Of a stretch of DNA of 64,000 nucleotides, positions 62,401-64,000 are shown one piece after another. A model generated the notes under the pieces. The model ran no database searches and was not told where the DNA came from. It saw only the letters and a list, made by a program, of their open reading frames with translations. The DNA comes from JAYQKL01 sp965243245 (GTDB taxonomy: Bacteria > Pseudomonadota > Alphaproteobacteria > RS24): NCBI GenBank assembly GCA_965243245.1, contig OZ251536.1:1839246-1903245 (forward strand), in the 5' to 3' direction. Every line of letters starts with the position of its first letter. Position 1 is the stretch's first letter. The position numbers and the translations under genes are program-made.

Positions 62401-64000
62401 ATGGTGACTCTTTTGGGATTAATGCGTCAACGGGCACTGTTTGGTTGCGTAGCCCGCCCGACCATGAGAACAAATCGAGTTATAGCTTCACGGTGGTTGC
62501 TTCTGTTACGGCAGATGGGGTGACGCACAGCGCGTCGCAGATAATTACTTTGAGCGTTACTGATTTGAATGATAATGCGCCGGTGTTTACGTCTAGTGCG
62601 ACGGCGTCGGTTAATGAGAATATTGCCGCCAATGATAGTGAAGATACGCAAGGCAGTGCGGCGACTATTTATACAGCTATTGCCGCCCCCGATGATGCAG
62701 GCGATACGGTTAGCTATAGCCTGACGTCGGCTAATGATGGGGACTCGTTTGGGATTAATGCGTCAACGGGAGATGTTTGGTTCCGCGCCGCGCCTGATTT
62801 TGAAACCAAATCGAGTTATAGCTTCACGGTGGTTGCTTCTGTTACGGCGGATGGGGTGACGCAAACAGCGACCCGTTTTGTTACTTTGAGCATTACTGAT
62901 TTGAATGATAATGCGCCGGTGTTTACGTCTAGTGCGACGGCATCGGTTAATGAGAATATTGCCGCCAATGATAGTGAAGATACGCAAGGCAGTGCGGCGA
63001 CTATTTATACAGCTATTGCCGCCCCCGATGATGCAGGCGATACGGTTAGCTATAGCCTGACGTCGGCTAATGATGGTGACTCGTTTGGGATTAATGCGTC
63101 AACGGGCACTGTTTGGTTCCGCGCCGCGCCTGATTTTGAAACCAAATCGAGTTATAGCTTCACGGTGGTTGCTTCTGTTACGGCGGATGGGGTTACGCAA
63201 ACAGCGACCCGCATTGTTACTTTGAGCATTACTGATTTGAATGATAATGCGCCGGTGTTTACGTCTAGTGCGACGGCGTCGGTTAATGAGAATATTGCGG
63301 CCAATGATGATGGTGATACCCAAGGCAGTGCGGCGACTATCTATACAGCTATTGCCGCCCCCGATGATGCAGGCGATACGGTTAGCTATAGCCTGACGTC
63401 GGCTAATGATGGTGACTCGTTTGGGATTAATGCGTCAACGGGAGATGTTTGGTTGCGCGCCGCGCCCGACCATGAGAACAAATCGAGTTATAGCTTCACG
63501 GTGGTTGCTTCTGTTACGGCGGATGGGGTTACGCAAACAGCGACCCGCATTGTTACTTTGAGCGTTACTGATTTAAATGATAATGCCCCGGTGTTTACGT
63601 CTAGTGCGACGGCATCGGTTAATGAGAATATTGCGGTCAATGATGATGGTGATACGCAAGGCAGTGCGGCGACTATTTATACAGCTATTGCCGCCCCCGA
63701 TGATGCAGGCGATACGGTTAGCTATAGTTTGACGTCAGCTAATGATGGTGACTCGTTTGGGATTAATGCGTCAACGGGCACTGTTTGGTTGCGTAGCCCG
63801 CCCGACCATGAGAACAAATCGAGTTATAGCTTCACGGTGGTTGCTTCTGTTACGGCAGATGGGGTGACGCAAACCGCGACCCGCATTGTTACTTTGAGCG
63901 TTACTGATTTGAATGATAATGCGCCGGTGTTTACGTCTAGTGCGACGGCATCGGTTAATGAGAATATTGCCGCCAATGATGATGGTGATACGCAAGGCAG
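50490..64000 (+). CDS. Giant cadherin-repeat surface protein 4 (3' end outside window)
   Basis: At least 4503 residues, with no stop seen before the window end. The leader (91 residues) is longer than in the paralogues because of slippage repeats (QNHQNHQNQ and three PLLA units) and ends in LAAC (Cys92). The shared N-terminal domain follows, with DENNNGQTD and SPISTIVQAL. Asp is replaced by Ile in VLIGAIEGA, where the paralogues have VLDGAIEGA. One or two diverged cadherin-like domains precede an essentially uniform array of 112-residue cadherin repeats from 52158 to the window end. The N-terminal region resembles gene 3; the first cadherin domain (IETEFSIAEGSTDN) resembles gene 2. By analogy an RTX/type I secretion-like C-terminus is expected downstream, but it is not visible. 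Frame was checked at several points including both 3-bp-longer repeats. Confidence 0.85.
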   Translation, partial: MFHDYKFFKNAFYKNSLLNRLLNSTSFSPQIPLNYWQKLVDVAEQLNVRNQNHQNHQNQRHPKKHSLNAQASITPLLAPLLAPLLAGLLAACSSKSVPVGDNVSSIDTTPDTLPPTPLDFDIYVLIGAIEGARIYVDENNNGQTDNSDTLIGTTDETGYIRIDAEYAGRTFLSEVGGTFDLFTAQQLPSGILYRAVSAETGGSDVVLSPISTIVQALKESDETLTDTQILELIFGAGTQIEIDDLNNPNNFILPTNADPKPTGSPAARAEQIASTSIQLQVLIEEKGGDLAAVLVEVRDNNGFVVTDDLTLASRREATARINEARERANGEPVSNVFTPASRDLNLDEDSSLTLDADVWGFRDPVGNVNNNPSSLARLDIVSITDGSTTDIRGVLVASDGTEYGAGAQIPVAHIEDLIFRPVADYFGLVEIRYQGFDREALADVATLAITVNGINDAPVIDTAGIETEFSIAEGSTDNVIEIAATDVEGDTLSYSLDNGVFNIDESTGVVRWATPPVFDASSPANNVYDVTVTVSDGDATDTIDLTITVTDLNDNPPVFTSSATASVNENIAANDDGDTQGSAATIYTAIAAPDDAGDTVSYSLTSANDGDSFGIDASTGTVWLRSSPDHENKSSYSFTVVASVTADGVTQTATRIVTLSVTDLNDNPPVFTSSATASVNENIAANDDGDTQGSAATIYTATAAPDDAGDTVSYSLTSANDGDSFGINASTGTVWLRSPPDHENKSSYSFTVVASVTADGVTHSASQIITLSVTDLNDNAPVFTSSATASVNENIAANDSEDTQGSAATIYTAIAAPDDAGDTVSYSLTSANDGDSFGINASTGTVWLRAAPDHENKSSYSFTVVASVTADGVTQTATRIVTLSVTDLNDNAPVFTSSATASVNENIAANDDGDTQGSAATIYTAIAAPDDAGDTVSYSLTSANDGDSFGINASTGTVWFRAAPDFETKSSYSFTVVASVTADGVTHSASQIITLSVTDLNDNAPVFTSSATASVNENIAANDDGDTQGSAATIYTAIAAPDDAGDTVSYSLTSANDGDSFGINASTGDVWLRAAPDHENKSSYSFTVVASVTADGVTQTATRIVTLSVTDLNDNAPVFTSSATASVNENIAANDDGDTQGSAATIYTAIAAPDDAGDTVSYSLTSANDGDSFGINASTGTVWLRVAPDFETKSSYSFTVVASVTADGVTQTATRIVTLSVTDLNDNAPVFTSSATASVNENIAANDDGDTQGSAATIYTAIAAPDDAGDTVSYSLTSANDGDSFGINASTGTVWLRSPPDHENKSSYSFTVVASVTADGVTQTATRIVTLSVTDLNDNAPVFTSSATASVNENIAVNDDGDTQGSAATIYTAIAAPDDAGDTVSYSLTSANDGDSFGINASTGTVWFRAAPDHENKSSYSFTVVASVTADGVTQTATRIVTLSVTDLNDNAPVFTSSATASVNENIAANDDGDTQGSAATIYTAIAAPDDAGDTVSYSLTSANDGDSFGINASTGTVWFRAAPDHENKSSYSFTVVASVTADGVTQTATRIVTLSVTDLNDNAPVFTSSATASVNENIAVNDDGDTQGSAATIYTAIAAPDDAGDTVSYSLTSANDGDSFGINASTGTVWLRVAPDFETKSSYSFTVVASVTADGVTQTATRIVTLSVTDLNDNAPVFTSSATASVNENITANDDGDTQGSAATIYTAIAAPDDAGDTVSYSLTSANDGDSFGINASTGTVWFRAAPDHENKSSYSFTVVASVTADGVTQTATRIVTLSVTDLNDNAPVFTSSATASVNENIAVNDDGDTQGSAATIYTAIAAPDDAGDTVSYSLTSANDGDSFGINASTGTVWLRVAPDFETKSSYSFTVVASVTADGVTQTATRIVTLSVTDLNDNAPVFTSSATASVNENIAANDDGDTQGSAATIYTAIAAPDDAGDTVSYSLTSANDGDSFGINASTGTVWFRAAPDHENKSSYSFTVVASVTADGVTHSASQIITLSVTDLNDNAPVFTSSATASVNENIAVNDDGDTQGSAATIYTAIAAPDDAGDTVSYSLTSANDGDSFGINASTGTVWFRAAPDHENKSSYSFTVVASVTADGVTQTATRIVTLSVTDLNDNAPVFTSSATASVNENIAVNDDGDTQGSAATIYTAIAAPDDAGDTVSYSLTSANDGDSFGINASTGTVWLRSPPDHENKSSYSFRVVASVTADGVTQTATSNLITLSINDLNDNAPVFTSSVTASVNENIAANDDGDTQGSAATIYTAIAAPDDAGDTVSYSLTSANDGDSFGINASTGTVWFRAAPDHENKSSYSFTVVASVTADGVTQTATRIVTLSVTDLNDNAPVFTSSATASVNENIAANDDGDTQGSAATIYTAIAAPDDAGDTVSYSLTSANDGDSFGINASTGTVWLRVAPDFETKSSYSFTVVASVTADGVTQTATRIVTLSVTDLNDNAPVFTSSATASVNENIAANDDADTQGSAATIYTAIAAPDDAGDTVIYSLTSANDGDSFGINASTGIVWFRAAPDHENKASYSFTVVASVTADGVTHSASQIITLSVTDLNDNAPVFTSSATASVNENIAANDDGDTQGSAATIYTAIAAPDDAGDTVSYSLTSANDGDSFGINAVTGIVWLRSPPDHENKSSYSFTVVASVTADGVTQTATRIVTLSVTDLNDNAPVFTSSATASVNENIAANDSEDTQGSAATIYTAIAAPDDAGDTVSYSLTSANDGDSFGINASTGTVWFRSPPDFESGKTSYSFTVVASVTADGVTHSASQIITLSVTDLNDNAPVFTSSATASVNENIAANDDGDTQGSAATIYTAIAAPDDAGDTVSYSLTSANDGDSFGINASTGTVWFRAAPDHENKSSYSFTVVASVTADGVTHSASQIITLSVTDLNDNAPVFTSSATASVNENIAVNDDGDTQGSAATIYTAIAAPDDAGDTVIYSLTSANDGDSFGINASTGTVWFRAAPDFETKSSYSFTVVASVTADGVTQTATRIVTLSVTDLNDNAPVFTSSATASVNENIAANDDGDTQGSAATIYTAIAAPDDAGDTVSYSLTSANDGDSFGINASTGTVWFRAAPDHENKSSYSFTVVASVTADGVTQTATRIVTLSVTDLNDNAPVFTSSATASVNENIAANDDGDTQGSAATIYTAIAAPDDAGDTVSYSLTSANDGDSFGINASTGTVWLRVAPDFETKSSYSFTVVASVTADGVTHSESQIITLSVTDLNDNAPVFTSSATASVNENIAANDDGDTQGSAATIYTAIAAPDDAGDTVSYSLTSANDGDSFGINASTGTVWFRSPPDHENKSSYSFTVVASVTADGVTHSASQIITLSVTDLNDNAPVFTSSATASVNENIAANDDGDTQGSAATIYTAIAAPDDAGDTVIYSLTSANDGDSFGINASTGTVWLRSPPDHENKSSYSFTVVASVTADGVTQTATRIVTLSVTDLNDNAPVFTSSATASVNENIAANDDGDTQGSAATIYTAIAAPDDAGDTVSYSLTSANDGDSFGINASTGTVWLRSPPDHENKSSYSFTVVASVTADGVTHSASQIITLSVTDLNDNAPVFTSSATASVNENIAVNDDGDTQGSAATIYTAIAAPDDAGDTVSYSLTSANDGDSFGINASTGTVWLRVAPDFETKSSYSFTVVASVTADGVTHSASQIITLSVTDLNDNAPVFTSSATASVNENIAANDDGDTQGSAATIYTAIAAPDDAGDTVSYSLTSANDGDSFGINASTGTVWFRAAPDHENKSSYSFTVVASVTADGVTHSASQIITLSVTDLNDNAPVFTSSATASVNENIAANDDGDTQGSAATIYTAIAAPDDAGDTVSYSLTSANDGDSFGINASTGTVWLRSPPDHENKSSYSFTVVASVTADGVTQTATRIVTLSVTDLNDNAPVFTSSATASVNENIAANDDGDTQGSAATIYTAIAAPDDAGDTVSYSLTSANDGDSFGINASTGTVWLRSPPDHENKSSYSFTVVASVTADGVTHSASQIITLSVTDLNDNAPVFTSSATASVNENIAANDSEDTQGSAATIYTAIAAPDDAGDTVSYSLTSANDGDSFGINASTGDVWFRAAPDFETKSSYSFTVVASVTADGVTQTATRFVTLSITDLNDNAPVFTSSATASVNENIAANDSEDTQGSAATIYTAIAAPDDAGDTVSYSLTSANDGDSFGINASTGTVWFRAAPDFETKSSYSFTVVASVTADGVTQTATRIVTLSITDLNDNAPVFTSSATASVNENIAANDDGDTQGSAATIYTAIAAPDDAGDTVSYSLTSANDGDSFGINASTGDVWLRAAPDHENKSSYSFTVVASVTADGVTQTATRIVTLSVTDLNDNAPVFTSSATASVNENIAVNDDGDTQGSAATIYTAIAAPDDAGDTVSYSLTSANDGDSFGINASTGTVWLRSPPDHENKSSYSFTVVASVTADGVTQTATRIVTLSVTDLNDNAPVFTSSATASVNENIAANDDGDTQG
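50637..50747 (+). repeat. Slippage repeats in the leader of giant gene 4
   Basis: A 9-bp repeat (aaaccacca-type units, about 50637-50665) encodes QNHQNHQNQ. Three 12-bp units ccattgct(g/a)gcc at 50712-50723, 50724-50735 and 50736-50747 encode PLLA-PLLA-PLLA. The second repeat lengthens the hydrophobic stretch before the lipobox-like LAAC by eight residues relative to the paralogues. Confidence 0.9.
52158..64000 (+). repeat. At least 35 tandem 336-bp cadherin repeats in giant gene 4
   Basis: Thirty-five complete in-frame units (52158-63923) and a partial 36th. All are 336 bp except two of 339 bp: one near 57130-57160 (TATSNLITLS instead of TATRIVTLS) and one near 58760 (DFESGKTSY instead of DHENKSSY). 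The units are the same 112-residue cadherin domain as in gene 3 and nearly identical at the DNA level. Differences fall into a few interchangeable blocks: IAAND/IAVND/ITAND, NDDGD/NDSED, SYSL/IYSL, FRAAP/LRVAP/LRSPP, DHENK/DFETK, TQTATRIV/THSASQII. No unit is interrupted by a stop or frameshift. Confidence 0.95.

Noticed and set aside
30893..63995. About 50 antisense open frames of 74 codons (M(G/R)ITIII.. proteins), one per 336-bp repeat
   Set aside because: They are mirror frames of the cadherin repeat, recur only because the repeat recurs, have no ribosome-binding site and encode arginine-rich low-complexity sequence. Not reported as genes.
52158..64000. CRISPR-like regular periodicity
   Set aside because: The 336-bp units are contiguous coding repeats with no unique spacers and no short palindromic repeat.

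Overview
The window looks like a chromosomal segment of a Gram-negative bacterium. The best guess is a marine-type alphaproteobacterium: it has a split MutA/MutB methylmalonyl-CoA mutase, an HSD10-type dehydrogenase and TesB, and the surface proteins are very acidic and carry calcium motifs. The taxonomy is inferred from protein families only. No rRNA, tRNA, insertion sequence, integrase or CRISPR array was seen.

Region 1 (1-8677) is ordinary housekeeping and catabolic DNA. A TesB-type acyl-CoA thioesterase (+) converges on a two-gene methylmalonyl-CoA mutase operon, mutA-mutB (-). A divergent co-directional run (+) follows: a Uup-like ABC-F ATPase and two short-chain dehydrogenases, the second clearly of the HSD10 family. 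Mutase, HSD10 and thioesterase together suggest propionyl-CoA / branched-chain acyl-CoA metabolism.

Region 2 (about 8.7 kb to the window end, some 55 kb) is a tandem array of four paralogous giant surface-protein genes, all on the + strand: 9019-18936 (3305 aa), 19336-29055 (3239 aa), 29405-50134 (6909 aa) and 50490 to beyond 64000 (at least 4503 aa). All four start with the same leader of about 70-90 residues, ending in a lipobox-like LAAC. A shared N-terminal domain with a DxDxDG-type loop follows, then long arrays of cadherin-type domains (DLNDNAPVF linkers) and VCBS-like domains. The three complete genes end in a short RTX-like, type I secretion-like C-terminal module. The 350-400 bp intergenic regions are related to one another, so the duplicated unit was gene plus upstream region.

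The most interesting structure is inside the third gene. It carries three internal copies of the C-terminal secretion module, read through in frame where a stop codon would be expected. It therefore looks like a product of repeated fusion or duplication of paralogous genes. Genes 3 and 4 also share a nearly identical 336-bp (112-residue) cadherin repeat, 17 copies in gene 3 and 35 complete copies plus a partial one in gene 4. The few sequence variants are shuffled among copies, which points to ongoing recombination. A domain of about 95 residues that I do not recognise occurs 12 times in gene 3. Short in-frame or gene-end tandem repeats of 9-15 bp occur throughout the window, which suggests a genome prone to slippage and duplication.
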